64,000 bases of DNA from Eledone cirrhosa (lineage: Eukaryota; Mollusca; Cephalopoda; Octopoda; Eledonidae). Below the pieces are notes generated by a model. It was not told the DNA's origin, did not search any database, and saw only the letters and a program-made list of their open reading frames with translations. Positions 32,801-42,273 of this stretch are shown here, piece by piece. The DNA lies in NCBI GenBank assembly GCA_964016885.1, contig OZ024741.1:36404923-36468922 (forward strand). The letters run 5' to 3'. Each line of letters begins with the position of its first letter. Within the stretch, counting starts at the first letter, position 1. The position numbers were made by a program, and so were the translations under genes.

Positions 32801-33112
32801 ATGTCCAGAGTGTGGTGATGTAGTGGGGCAACAGATGGATGGTGATTGTGGTGGTGGTGTGTTAAGTGAGGAAAAGACAACTAAAGCATGTACACACTAT
32901 TGCTGTGCTACCCAAACATGGCATTATTTAGGTAATATGGCGCCAACAAAGGATTCATACTGATACTGGATCCAATTCCATAAATTGACCAGCTGTTGGG
33001 TTTTCCCTGTGTAGTAGAGGGTGAAGAGGAAGGGGGAAGAAGGGCGGGGTAAAGAAGAGTGGAAGGAGGAAGAAAAAGGATTAGGAGGAAGATAGAACAG
33101 AAAAGTAGCAAG
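32801..33112. other. No gene recognised
   Basis: Mixed sequence becoming purine-rich toward 33,110. No supported coding or RNA feature. Confidence 0.6.
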
Positions 33113-33236
33113 AGAGAAGAAGAAGAAGAAGAAGAAGAAGAAGAAGAAGAAGAAGAAGAAGAAGAAGAAGAAGAAGAAGAAGAAGAAGAAGAAGAAGAAG
33201 AAGAAGAAGAAGAAGAAGAAGAAGAAGAAGAAGAAT
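33113..33236. repeat. (GAA)n microsatellite, about 40 units
   Basis: Nearly pure AGA/GAA for over 120 bp. Purine/pyrimidine mirror symmetry allows triplex (H-DNA) formation. Poly-E and poly-L frames are artefacts. Confidence 0.95.
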
Positions 33237-33635
33237 ATAGTGGGAGGAGAAGGAAGAGTGAGAAGAATTAAGAAAGAAACACATTACTCCTTGTTGTATC
33301 ACACAACCTACCCTTCCACACTACCTCCATACTTACCTACACTACCCACCCTTAATCACAATGGCTTTCTACCTATTGTAAGTATTGTAAGTATTTTCAG
33401 GCACTTGTATCAGCTGTTGTCTTCAGCTATTGATCTGTGGGAGAGAGAGAGGTGAGAGAAAGACAGAGACAAAAAGGGAGAATGAAGGGGAGAGAGAGAG
33501 CTGGAGCCAGACCACTATCAGCATTTTTTTAATCCACACAATATCATAATTGTTATCATTTAAACGGCCATTTTACACAGACACACATATATATATATTT
33601 GTGTATACACACGTACATGCATATATATATATATA

Positions 33636-33720
<85 letters not shown>

Positions 33721-33841
33721 TTCATTTATATATATACATATATATGTGTGTGTGTATAGCTCTACACCTCATCACAGAAGTGAACCTAAACATCGAGTGC
33801 TCTCCCGGGTGAACCTGCAGTAACTCCAAGTTACACCCCCT

Positions 33842-33883
<42 letters not shown>

Positions 33884-34041
33884 TTAGTTATACTATTTAT
33901 GGTTATGTAAACACAAAACCGTAAGCAGTTGTAAGTATTTTACACACACCCTAAATAGTGGTAGGCAGTAATGTATTACTACCTTATTACCAGTGAGTTA
34001 AGTAGCTCAATGTAAAAACATCAGATGATTTACAGAGCAGT
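33237..34041. other. Simple repeats and unassigned sequence
   Basis: GA-rich 33,430-33,500; TA tracts 33,638-33,706 and 33,845-33,880; 33,757-33,840 and 33,885-34,041 are unrecognised. Confidence 0.6.
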
Positions 34042-34106
34042 TATATGAAATATAAGAATCAAAGAACTGTTCAAAACATAATGTTTTGAACAGTTCTTTG
34101 ATTCTT

Positions 34107-34118
<12 letters not shown>
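34042..34118. repeat. Perfect 77-bp palindrome
   Basis: 38-bp arms around a single central base at 34,080; left arm begins TATATGAAATATAAGAATCA, right arm is its exact complement. Lies directly beside a 65-bp TA tract and the PLE. Confidence 0.95.
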
Positions 34119-34182
<64 letters not shown>

Positions 34183-34185
<3 letters not shown>

Positions 34186-35521
34186 ATAATAATAAAATTG
34201 AAGACTAAAATCCAAAGAGGGCTCGATAGGGAAAATATATATCAAATATATAAGAACCGTAGAGCAAATATTTATTAAAATAACAGATTAAAGTTTAAGC
34301 AAAGAATCGCTGCTTTCACCCTTAACGGGATCTTCTGAAACTAACAAAGTCAATCTGTAAACGCAGAACTGGATATTTCAAAAAACGTTGCAACCAGAGG
34401 AAGACAGGAAGACGATACTTTGGTTCGTGGTGACGTTCGCTGGCAAAGAACGGGAAAAAACGAATAATACGTCATTAATAGGAGCGGTGAAAAACAATTA
34501 CGCGCAAAGACAGAACCACGTTTATGGTATAAAAGAGGTCGTAGACTAATGTTCTCTTAGGTGGTGCATAGAGACGTTCTCTGGCAATGAACGAAAAAAC
34601 GAAGATAATAAGTCATATGTGGAGCGTGGAGAACAATAGCACGCAAAGACAAAACCATGTAAATGGTATAGCAGAAATCGTAGACTAAAATTCTAACTAG
34701 GAGACCAAATGAATCTCCGCTACAGAGTTAAGAACAAAGTAAATAAATACAATACAGAAGTAATAGAAACAAATAAATACATACACGCAAACAGATACGT
34801 ACATACACAAGCATACGCAAAACCTTACCATGGGTATACAAAACCACGCACATATAAATATGTGTGTGTGTGTATGCTTGTGTACAAATAAATAAATAAT
34901 TATATAAACGTATATAAGTAAATAAATACGTATATAACAAGCGCACACGCATACCTACATATAAATACACGAATGTTCGGAGACGTAAGTCAACTAAAAC
35001 AAGAAGTACACATATACACACACCCACCATACGTACGAACCTGCACACTCACGCGGACGCAAAACTCCCGTATACACATAGCCAAACCCTAAATACCAGA
35101 CTATGTAAAAATTATACGCTATAACAGTCAAATATACGTACGAGAAAGTATACATACCTTCACAAAACATACGGGTAATATATACTTACCTATGCAAATA
35201 AGTAAAGGAATAAACAAAACATATACTTAGCTCCCACATCGAGACGTAAAATATCCACGTATCCGTTAGGGTATAACGTGGGGCTGTAATACAGGAAAGT
35301 TTTGTGCCATTTATGTTTACAAGCCGAAATTGCCTCAGATTTTTTGTTTAAGATGTGGTCTGTAGCGTAGAGTATTTCCAGGGCCTCAGCGGCGCAGAGG
35401 TCACATGGTCTTTTATTTCCGTTATACGATCTAGCCCTAGCTAGGATCTCCCAGTGTAACTTATATTGGGTGTGGTTGTCTTTTAGACTCCAGATATAAG
35501 CTGAAAGTGACGTCATATTCC
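34183..35521 (-). mobile_element. Inverted partial PLE copy
   Basis: Minus-strand: pseudo-LTR 34,183-34,695, the 3' region to about 35,190, and the coding end 35,190-35,516 starting inside the endonuclease (MTSLSAYIWSLKDNHTQYKL). Joined to the plus copy at 35,521-35,523 with no spacer. The coding end lacks the normal stop because about 10 bp after YPNG are missing. Confidence 0.9.
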
Positions 35522-35522
35522 T

Positions 35523-36060
35523 GAATTTTAGTCTACGATTTCTGCTATACCATTTACGTGGTTTTGTCTTTGCGTGCTATTGTTCTCCACGCTCCACATA
35601 TGACTTATTATCTTCGTTTTTTCGTTCATTGCCAGAGAACGTCTCTATGCACCACCTAAGAGAACATTAGTCTACGACCTCTTTTATACCATAAACGTGG
35701 TTTTGTCTTTGCGCGTAATTGTTTTTCACCGCTCCTATTAATGACGTATTATTCGTTTTTCCCGTTCTTTGCCAGCGAACGTTACCACGAACCAAAGTAT
35801 CGTCTTCCTGTCTTCCTCCGGTTGCAACGTTTTTTGAAATATCCAGTTCTGCGTTTACAGATTGACTTTGTTAGTTTCAGAAGATCCCGTTAAGGGTGAA
35901 AGCAGCGATTCTTTGCTTAAACTTTAATCTGTTATTTTAATAAATATTTGCTCTACGGTTCTTATATATTTGATATATATTTTCCTTATCGAGCCCTCTT
36001 TGGATTTTAGTCTTCAATTTTATTATTATTACTATTTGGCTCCTTCGGTTGAGCACTCTA
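35523..36060 (+). repeat. PLE 5' pseudo-LTR
   Basis: From GAATTTTAGTCTACG to about 36,060 before the ORF. It contains two diverged tandem units of about 140 bp starting AGTCTACGA at 35,529 and 35,669, each with ACGTGGTTTTGTCTTTGCG. On the minus strand the second unit carries GGTATAAAAGAGG, a TATA-like box. The far end (ATATTTGATATATATTTTCC) is absent from the 3' pseudo-LTR, which stops at the TA tract. Confidence 0.85.
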
Positions 36061-36076
36061 CTGACTTATATTCATC

Positions 36077-37012
36077 ATGCAGAAACAACCTCTGAATATT
36101 TCTACAAAGAACATACCCGTACCAAGCAGGAAAACATACCTAAAACTCTTGATACAGAAAACAGACGCGTTCATTAAAAGGTTGCGTTGGCGTGCCTTTT
36201 ATTTCGATAATCCGCGAAAAGCAGACAACAAACAGGATAAATTTGGATTTAAAACGTATAATAACCCTCCGTGGAACCCAGCATTGCTACCCTTCGAAAA
36301 TGATGTCTTGGAACTCATTCGGAATATCAAATTTCGGAATAGGAGCAATTCCTTCCAGCAAGACCTGAAGAATAGAATTCGTTCTATTAAGGATTCTAAC
36401 GCCGTGCACGTCCATTCCGACAAAACTGGCAACCTATATCAAGTGGAGCGCAGTACTTACCATCAACTACTACATAATGCTGTAACTAAGGATTACCGTA
36501 AGACTAATCGGTGTGTCATCAATGAAATCAACGATGCTGGGTTTAAAATCACATCTGATCTCAACATCCTGGACCGGACCGAACCTCTGGACCCTATCTC
36601 TCCCCACTTTACCCTGAAGGATCACAAATCCAATTTTCCGAACAACCCCTCTATTCGGCTTATTAACCCTACGAAGTCCGATTTAGGTAGACTTAGTAAA
36701 ACGATTCTTGATAGAATTATACCTGAAATTAGAAGTTTGGCCCCTCTCGCACTGTGGAACAATTCTTTCGCGGTGATTGATTGGTTCAACGGCATATGTA
36801 ACAAGGAACATTGCCGTTTTATCCAATTCGACATCAACAATTACTACTCCTCCATCACTTTACCACTTCTCCTTAGAGCTATCAATTTCGCTAAAACACT
36901 CACAGTGGTTAAGGATTTTGAAGTTGATGTCATCCTTAATGCCCGAAAGTCGGTGATTAATTTCGACGACTCTATTTGGATTAAAAATCCAATAGTACCC
37001 CATTCGACGTGA
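36077..37012 (+). CDS. PLE reverse transcriptase, N-terminal part
   Basis: 311 codons from ATG 36,077, shortly after the 5' pseudo-LTR; the start is the first ATG of the long frame. It holds an N-terminal region, the fingers (SPHFTLKDHKSNFPNNPSIR, RLINPTKSDLGRLSKTIL) and motif A RFIQFDINNYYSS with a catalytic aspartate. The enzyme would copy element RNA at a DNA break. The frame is lost near 36,985-36,995 by a single-base shift and resumes as the next ORF. Apart from that break the coding unit is intact, unusual for this window. Confidence 0.85.
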   Translation: MQKQPLNISTKNIPVPSRKTYLKLLIQKTDAFIKRLRWRAFYFDNPRKADNKQDKFGFKTYNNPPWNPALLPFENDVLELIRNIKFRNRSNSFQQDLKNRIRSIKDSNAVHVHSDKTGNLYQVERSTYHQLLHNAVTKDYRKTNRCVINEINDAGFKITSDLNILDRTEPLDPISPHFTLKDHKSNFPNNPSIRLINPTKSDLGRLSKTILDRIIPEIRSLAPLALWNNSFAVIDWFNGICNKEHCRFIQFDINNYYSSITLPLLLRAINFAKTLTVVKDFEVDVILNARKSVINFDDSIWIKNPIVPHST

Positions 37013-38205
37013 GTATGGGCGCCAGTGACTCTGCGGAGGTTACTGATCTTATTGGCCTTTTCCTTCTTTTCTCTATCAAGGACGAATTCCCCAACGTGGG
37101 CGGTGGTTTGTACCGTGACGATGGTCTTTTGACCATGACTAAGTGCGGACCTCGTGCTTGCGACAGGTTCAGAAAAGAACTCACAGCCTTCTTTAAAGGC
37201 TTCAACCTCTCTATACAGGTTGAGGCCAATCTCTCGGTCGTTAATTACCTCGACGTTACCCTCAATTTATTGAATGGGTTGTATTACCCGTATAGAAAGC
37301 CGAATGATACGCTTAATTACATAAGTAAGCATTCCAACCATCCTGCCAGCATAACCAAGAACCTGGTAAGAAACGTTTCGTTGAGGCTTTCCCGTCTTTC
37401 CACCAACGAGCGCATTTTCAACGACCATTCCACTTATTACAATGAAGCTCTCGCTAGAAGTGGATTTGTCGATAAGGTAGCATATACAGAGTACGAAAAT
37501 AGACCTAGAAGAAATAGATCCCGTCGCATTTGTTGGTTTAACCCACCATATAATATGGAGGTGGCCACACCATTAGCTAAGATCTTTCTTTCCCTTATTA
37601 CAAAGCATTTTCTCCCTACACATAAATATAGTAAAATTTTTAATAGAAATACTATTAAAATTTCTTACTCTACGACTCCTAACCTTGCACATAACATCAC
37701 AGCTTCAAATTTAGCTAAACTACCTAGCCGTAGGAACACGTGCAACCCTGTAGTTAGTACTAACTGTAATTGTAGGAATCGGGCTGATTGCCCCCTATCC
37801 GGGAAATGCCTCTCTAGTAACATTGTCTACAAATGTAAGGTTGTAACACCCACGTCCCGTAGGGCCTACATAGGGTTAACCGCCAATAGTTTCAAGCAGC
37901 GTCTTTACATGCATACCCATTCTTTTCGTTACCCTCTAAGAAGGAATATGACGTCACTTTCAGCTTATATCTGGAGTCTAAAAGACAACCACACCCAATA
38001 TAAGTTACACTGGGAGATCCTAGCTAGGGCTAGATCGTATAACGGAAATAAAAGACCATGTGACCTCTGCGCCGCTGAGGCCCTGGTAATACTCTACGCT
38101 ACAGACCACATCTTAAACAAAAAATCTGAGGCAATTTCGGCTTGTAAACATAAATGGCACAAAACTTTCCTGTATTACAGCCCCACGTTATACCCTAACG
38201 GATAG
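37009..38205 (+). CDS. PLE RT C-terminal part with GIY-YIG endonuclease
   Basis: 398 codons to the TAG at 38,203. RT motif B-like MGASDSAEVTDLIGLFLL, motif C GLYRDDGLL (catalytic DD, YRDD form), then NYLDVTLNLL and YRKPNDTLNYISKHSNHPAS. A linker has WFNPPYNMEVATPLAKIF and FNRNTIKISYSTTPNL. A cysteine cluster NCNCRNRADCPLSGKC precedes the GIY-YIG domain: VYKCKVV, RRAYIGLTANSFKQRL, then CDLCAAEAL. This domain order, RT then GIY-YIG, is the Penelope type; the endonuclease would nick the target. The real protein should include the preceding ORF; the start ATG here is not natural. Confidence 0.85.
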   Translation: MSMGASDSAEVTDLIGLFLLFSIKDEFPNVGGGLYRDDGLLTMTKCGPRACDRFRKELTAFFKGFNLSIQVEANLSVVNYLDVTLNLLNGLYYPYRKPNDTLNYISKHSNHPASITKNLVRNVSLRLSRLSTNERIFNDHSTYYNEALARSGFVDKVAYTEYENRPRRNRSRRICWFNPPYNMEVATPLAKIFLSLITKHFLPTHKYSKIFNRNTIKISYSTTPNLAHNITASNLAKLPSRRNTCNPVVSTNCNCRNRADCPLSGKCLSSNIVYKCKVVTPTSRRAYIGLTANSFKQRLYMHTHSFRYPLRRNMTSLSAYIWSLKDNHTQYKLHWEILARARSYNGNKRPCDLCAAEALVILYATDHILNKKSEAISACKHKWHKTFLYYSPTLYPNG

Positions 38206-38782
38206 CACGATCTATACGTGGATATTTTACGTCTCGATGTGGGAGCTAAGTATATGTTTTGTTTATTCCTTTACTTATTTGCATAGGTAAGTATATATTA
38301 CCCGTATGTTTTGTAAAGGTATGTATACTTTCTCGTACGTATATTTGACTGTTATAGCGTATAATTTTTACATAGTCTGGTATTTAGGGTTTGGCTATGT
38401 GTATACGGGAGTTTTGCGTCCGCGTGAGTGTGCAGGTTCGTACGTATGGTGGGTGTGTGTATATGTGTACTTCTTGTTTTAGTTGACTTACGTCTCCGAA
38501 CATTCGTGTATTTATATGTAGGTGTGCGTGTGCGCTTGTTATATACGTATTTATTTACTTATATACGTTTATATAATTATTTATTTATTTGTACACAAGC
38601 ATACACACACACACATATTTATATGTGCGTGGTTTTGTATACCCATGGTAAGGTTTTGCGTATGCTTGTGTATGTACGTATCTGTTTGCGTGTATGTATT
38701 TATTTGTTTCTATTACTTCTGTATTGTATTTATTTACTTTGTTCTTAACTCTGTAGCGGAGATTCATTTGGTCTCCTAGTTA
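38206..38782 (+). other. PLE 3' untranslated region
   Basis: Starts after the stop. Rich in TATTTATTTA and TACGTA steps; repeated inverted at 34,697-35,190 and direct at 44,507-45,076. Frames here are low-complexity. Confidence 0.8.
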
Positions 38783-39196
38783 GAATTTTAGTCTACGATT
38801 TCTGCTATACCATTTACGTGGTTTTGTCTTTGCGTGCTATTGTTCTCCACGCTCCACATATGACTTATCTTCGTTTTTTCGTTCATTGCCAGAGAACGTC
38901 TCTATGCACCACCTAAGAGAACATTAGTCTACGACCTCTTTTATACCATAAACGTGGTTTTGTCTTTGCGCGTAATTGTTTTTCACCGCTCCTATTAATG
39001 ACGTATTATTCGTTTTTCCCGTTCTTTGCCAGCGAACGTCACCACGAACCAAAGTATCGTCTTCCTGTCTTCCTCTGGTTGCAACGTTTTTTGAAATATC
39101 CAGTTCTGCGTTTACAGATTGACTTTGTTAGTTTCAGAAGATCCCGTTAAGGGTGAAAGCAGCGATTCTTTGCTTAAACTTTAATCTGTTATTTTA

Positions 39197-39203
<7 letters not shown>
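38783..39203 (+). repeat. PLE 3' pseudo-LTR
   Basis: About 97% identical to 35,523-35,945, ending CTGTTATTTTAATAAATATA into (TA)n. One visible difference: TTATTATCTTCG versus TTATCTTCG in the first internal unit. Confidence 0.9.
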
Positions 39204-39285
<82 letters not shown>

Positions 39286-39298
39286 TATACAACATATA
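39204..39298. repeat. (TA)n and CA-rich spacer
   Basis: About 70 bp of TA followed by ACACACACATATACAACATA. Supplies the TA target of the mariner element. Confidence 0.9.
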
Positions 39299-40500
39299 CA
39301 GGGTGCGGACGATATCTGTTCGCAAGATTTCGTAATTTTATTTTTTAAGATATATTTATCAAACTTGGGTCAATTTGTCTTCATGACTTGTTCTTTCGAT
39401 CTCACTTGATAAACCCGCCATTGGCTTTGATGACGGCCTCGGAACCGGCTACAAGCCTTCGTCACTGTCCCCCGACTTAGGCCCCTAAAGGCACTTGTGA
39501 TCCTGGCCTTCAGATCGTCTTTCGTATTGCAGCTAGATCTGTTGGTGTCTCATTCCACTGCGCCCCACACAAAGGAGTCAAGGGGGTTGCAGTCACGCGA
39601 GCTGGGAGGCCAGATGTCAGGTGAAGTGTGGTCAACGAAGTTCTCTGACAGCCAGGCTTGGGTTTTTCGGCTGATATGGCAGGGTGCTGAGTCTTGCTGC
39701 CACATGTACGGCCTACCTGCAGCTACCAGGTCGATCCAGGGCTTTACTACCTCGCTCAGAACACGGATGTAGCTATAGCGAAGATACTGGGTTGTATGAA
39801 TGTAACAAGGAGACATGGTTTGTGTGTATAATATTTAATCAACAATTTAACAGTATAGTTGAATTGTCAATGAAATAGATGAAAGAATGAAGCAAAGTTA
39901 GTAGTTACCGTTTTGATTGCCAGGCAAACGCAGGCTGGCAGAAGACGCCTGGCAAAGGCCAGGCGCCGGTAGGGCTAATGAGAGGGTAAGAACTTAAAGT
40001 TGTTAGTTTTATAGGGTTCTGACCGGAAGTTACAGAAAGGGTTCTACTTCCCGTCTAGATGTTGTTAATCTCTTGGGGTTGTGAGTCACAACAAGGGAGG
40101 CCACTGCTACATAGCCATCAGTGTTCAGCTTGAGGCCCTCAGGGAAGAAGTGAAGTGGCATGACGTCACCTTGACTGCTGACGACACCTAAGACCAATGT
40201 TGTCGCTGGAAACTTTGTCTGCATGACTCTGGGCACGTCTTTGGATGAGACAGCGAGCCACCTGTTGTTCTGGGAGTTGATCTTCTGGTCCTTATTTGTC
40301 CTCCCGGCGCGGATTCCAAGAAGAACTCCGTGTCTCTTCCACAAATTTGGAGGTTCAAAATTATTCATAATCAATTATTCTGAAAATAAATAAAGGTAAT
40401 ATAGTCACTGTTTTTATGAAGACAAGAGTGACAACGGAAGTAAAAAAATTTGCATAAAATTAGCAGTTGAAAATTGCGAACAGATATCGTCCGCACCCTG
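39299..40500 (-). mobile_element. Tc1/mariner transposon, internally deleted
   Basis: Perfect 26-bp terminal inverted repeats, starting CAGGGTGCGGACGATATCTG at 39,299 and mirrored at 40,475-40,500, flanked by TA on both sides. The transposase lies on the minus strand and is incomplete, so the copy is non-autonomous, yet the identical ends would still be usable by an active enzyme elsewhere. Confidence 0.9.
39550..40374 (-). pseudogene. Mariner-type transposase remnant
   Basis: Minus-strand pieces. 40,374-40,030 starts with an HTH-like entry (WKRHGVLLGIRAGRT) that runs straight into NNRWLAVSSKDVP and FPATTLVLGVVSSQGDVMPL, so most of the DNA-binding domain and the segment with the first catalytic aspartate are deleted. 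39,816-39,550 holds VVKPWIDL, YMWQQDSAPCH (second aspartate) and SSRDCNPLDSFVWGAVE (third acidic position). Between 39,785 and about 40,110 lies unrelated sequence where family members are continuous, suggesting an inserted segment. Non-functional. Confidence 0.8.
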
Positions 40501-40526
40501 TATATATATTATATATATATATATAT

Positions 40527-40923
40527 CATCATCATCATCACCGTTTTACGTCCGTTCTTCCACGCTAGCATGGGTTAGACGGGTTGTCCTGTTGTGGGCA
40601 GTGTCCGGTCGGCTGACCTTGTCTTGCTCATACAGGAACTGATTCTGGCTTGATTTCTACAGCCGGATGCCCTTCCTAACACCAACCTTATTTACAGTGA
40701 GTGCTGGGTGCTTTTTTTTCGTGGCGCCTACACGTCCACTTTACAGTGTGAGCTGGGTGCTTTTTTGCCGTGGCTCCTCCACGACCACTTTACAGTGGGA
40801 AGGCGTGGGGGCATATTTTCTATATGCTTCAGCTTCGGCTTGTACCCGTGGGGGTCAGGTCTTCTGTATTACTGCGTGACGCCAGAGGTCACGGCCGTGT
40901 GTCATCGCCTTTGAGAGGTGTAA
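40527..40923 (-). mobile_element. RTE-like LINE 3' end
   Basis: (ATC)n at left, GCTAGCATGGGTTAGACGGG tail, up to GCCTTTGAGAGGTGTAAT at right, which is the last coding stretch. 5' truncated at a TA tract. Very similar to 17,176 and 30,234 copies. Confidence 0.9.
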
Positions 40924-40937
40924 TATATATATATATA

Positions 40938-41013
40938 ATCAGTTCCCGTCCCACCCTTGCAAGCAGGGAAAAGCGGACGTAAAATGATGATGATGATGAT
41001 GATGATGATGATA
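40938..41013 (+). mobile_element. SINE tail, plus strand
   Basis: AATCAGTTCCCGTCCCACCC, AGCAGGGAAAAGCGGACG, then nine or so GAT units. Head-to-head with the minus LINE tail across 14 bp of TA. Confidence 0.85.
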
Positions 41014-41097
41014 TTATATATAATTTAGACCTAATTTAGAACCCAAACAGTGAAGAGGTCAAAGAATTAAGCAGGGCCTCATGGAGCCAACATGTTC

Positions 41098-41277
41098 AAA
41101 CCAGTCAAAACCGGCCAGAATTCTCTACCTTTTTCTGTTGAAACTGGCTGTAACTGGTCTCTCAAACTGATGTTAAGGTATATAAGATTCGATATTATGT
41201 GAGATAATTATGTGAGGTAAAGCCTTTAACATAATAGTATATATAGAGTAATGTGAGTGCTGAAGGGTTAAATAGGA
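41098..41277 (+). mobile_element. TTAA MITE (piggyBac-like), left end lost
   Basis: Interior as in 7,161-7,381 (GAGATAATTATGTGAGGTAA); right end AGTGCTGAAGGG followed by TTAA at 41,278-41,281. Confidence 0.7.
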
Positions 41278-41494
41278 ACTTAAAGAACCAAGAAGAGGCC
41301 CGGAATGTAAAGCGAGAACCTAGAGAGCTAAAGAGGTGCCCATGAATATTTGATGGCCAAAACTTTAAAAATAACCTCTTGTCCTTCTTCAATTTTGGGG
41401 AATGCATCCCCTTTTGCAGTCTTACTTCACTCTGTAAAATTTCTCTCAGAACTCTTGCTTGTTATGACACCATCCTCCTCATAATTTTACACCT
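41278..41494. other. No gene recognised
   Basis: Overlaps the start of a 129-codon frame (41,379) that runs through LINE and SINE sequence and is therefore not a gene. Confidence 0.6.
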
Positions 41495-41845
41495 TTATGG
41501 CATGGGTTGGATGGATCGTCACTGTTCAATTCAGTTCTTATTCAGGGCTACTGCTCTCCTAGACAGGCTCAGCACCACACTAAGCTCATACATTCCAATT
41601 TTGGCAAGGTTTTTACAGCCAGATGCCCTTCATAACACAAACCACATTACAGAGTATAATTGTTTCTACTTTTGCCACAAGGCCAGCAATTATTCCAGTG
41701 AATTACTGGTACTTTATTTTATCGACCCCATAAGGATGAAAGGCAAAGTTAACCTTGGCGGAATTTGAACTCAGATCATAAAGGGCCGTAACTCTTTGCT
41801 GCAAAACATGGCATCCGACCCTCTACCAATACTGCCAATCCACTG
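41495..41845 (-). mobile_element. Old LINE tail followed by OR2-like SINE, both minus
   Basis: 41,495-41,655: ATGGCATGGGTTGGATGG and CAGATGCCCTTCATAACAC. 41,656-41,845: ATAATTGTTTCTACTTTTGC, GGTACTTTATTTTATCGACC, GGAATTTGAACTCAG and GCCAATCCACTGC, a full SINE. Confidence 0.8.
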
Positions 41846-41879
41846 CCTGGGTTCATTTTATTGTAGCCCCACCTCTTGT

Positions 41880-41988
41880 TCATTTTCCTGACATTTGTAC
41901 ATTATTCTATGTACTATACATGCACCTTTGATGAGTTGTAGTGCACCTGAGCACTGTACACAATAATTTTTTTATTATTATTATAAAT
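41880..41988 (+). mobile_element. Short 3' tail of the CR1/Jockey-like LINE
   Basis: About 100 bp nearly identical to 1,395-1,500: GACATTTGTACATTATTCTA, GAGTTGTAGTGCACCTGAGC and an ATTATTATT end. Extreme 5' truncation. Confidence 0.85.
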
Positions 41989-42273
41989 CGGTTGTCATCT
42001 CATCAACAGGACTTAAGAGTCCCTTCTACTGGAGATTGGCTCCATTTCAGTAACCACTGACAGGAATAAAATGTAAAAGTTGTAGGTGAAAGTTGAGAGA
42101 TCAGAGGCCATAAAAATACCCAATGGGAGGCAACAAGAGAACTACCTCTGTATTCTACCAGAACATTACTTCATGCCAAACATATAGAACTTCTAAAGGG
42201 ATTGAAGAATTTAAAGAAGGATTGCCCAATTACTTTCATAAAAAGTAGCACAAAATTTTCAATTTATATATAT
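41989..42273. other. No gene recognised
   Basis: Unique-looking AT-rich sequence. Nothing supported. Confidence 0.6.

Larger units (their letters stand above)
34183..39203 (+). mobile_element. Penelope-like element, head-to-head composite
   Basis: A nearly complete plus-strand PLE (35,523-39,203) preceded by an inverted, 5'-truncated copy (34,183-35,521). The plus copy has two direct pseudo-LTRs, one coding unit with RT and GIY-YIG endonuclease, and a 3' region. Both outer ends touch TA tracts. This arrangement of direct terminal repeats plus an inverted partial copy is known for Penelope-like elements. Other fragments of the family: 1,895-2,105, 3,720-3,835 and 44,093-45,576. Confidence 0.9.

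Noticed and set aside
33059..33302. Poly-E and poly-L frames
   Set aside because: Direct reading of (GAA)n.
34697..35048. 83-106 codon frames rich in Y, C and V in the PLE 3' region, repeated at 38,428 and 44,650
   Set aside because: They recur because the PLE 3' region recurs; composition is low-complexity and phase is not conserved with the upstream protein.
41379..41768. 129-codon plus ORF
   Set aside because: Crosses unrelated LINE tail and SINE on the opposite strand, so the frame is accidental.
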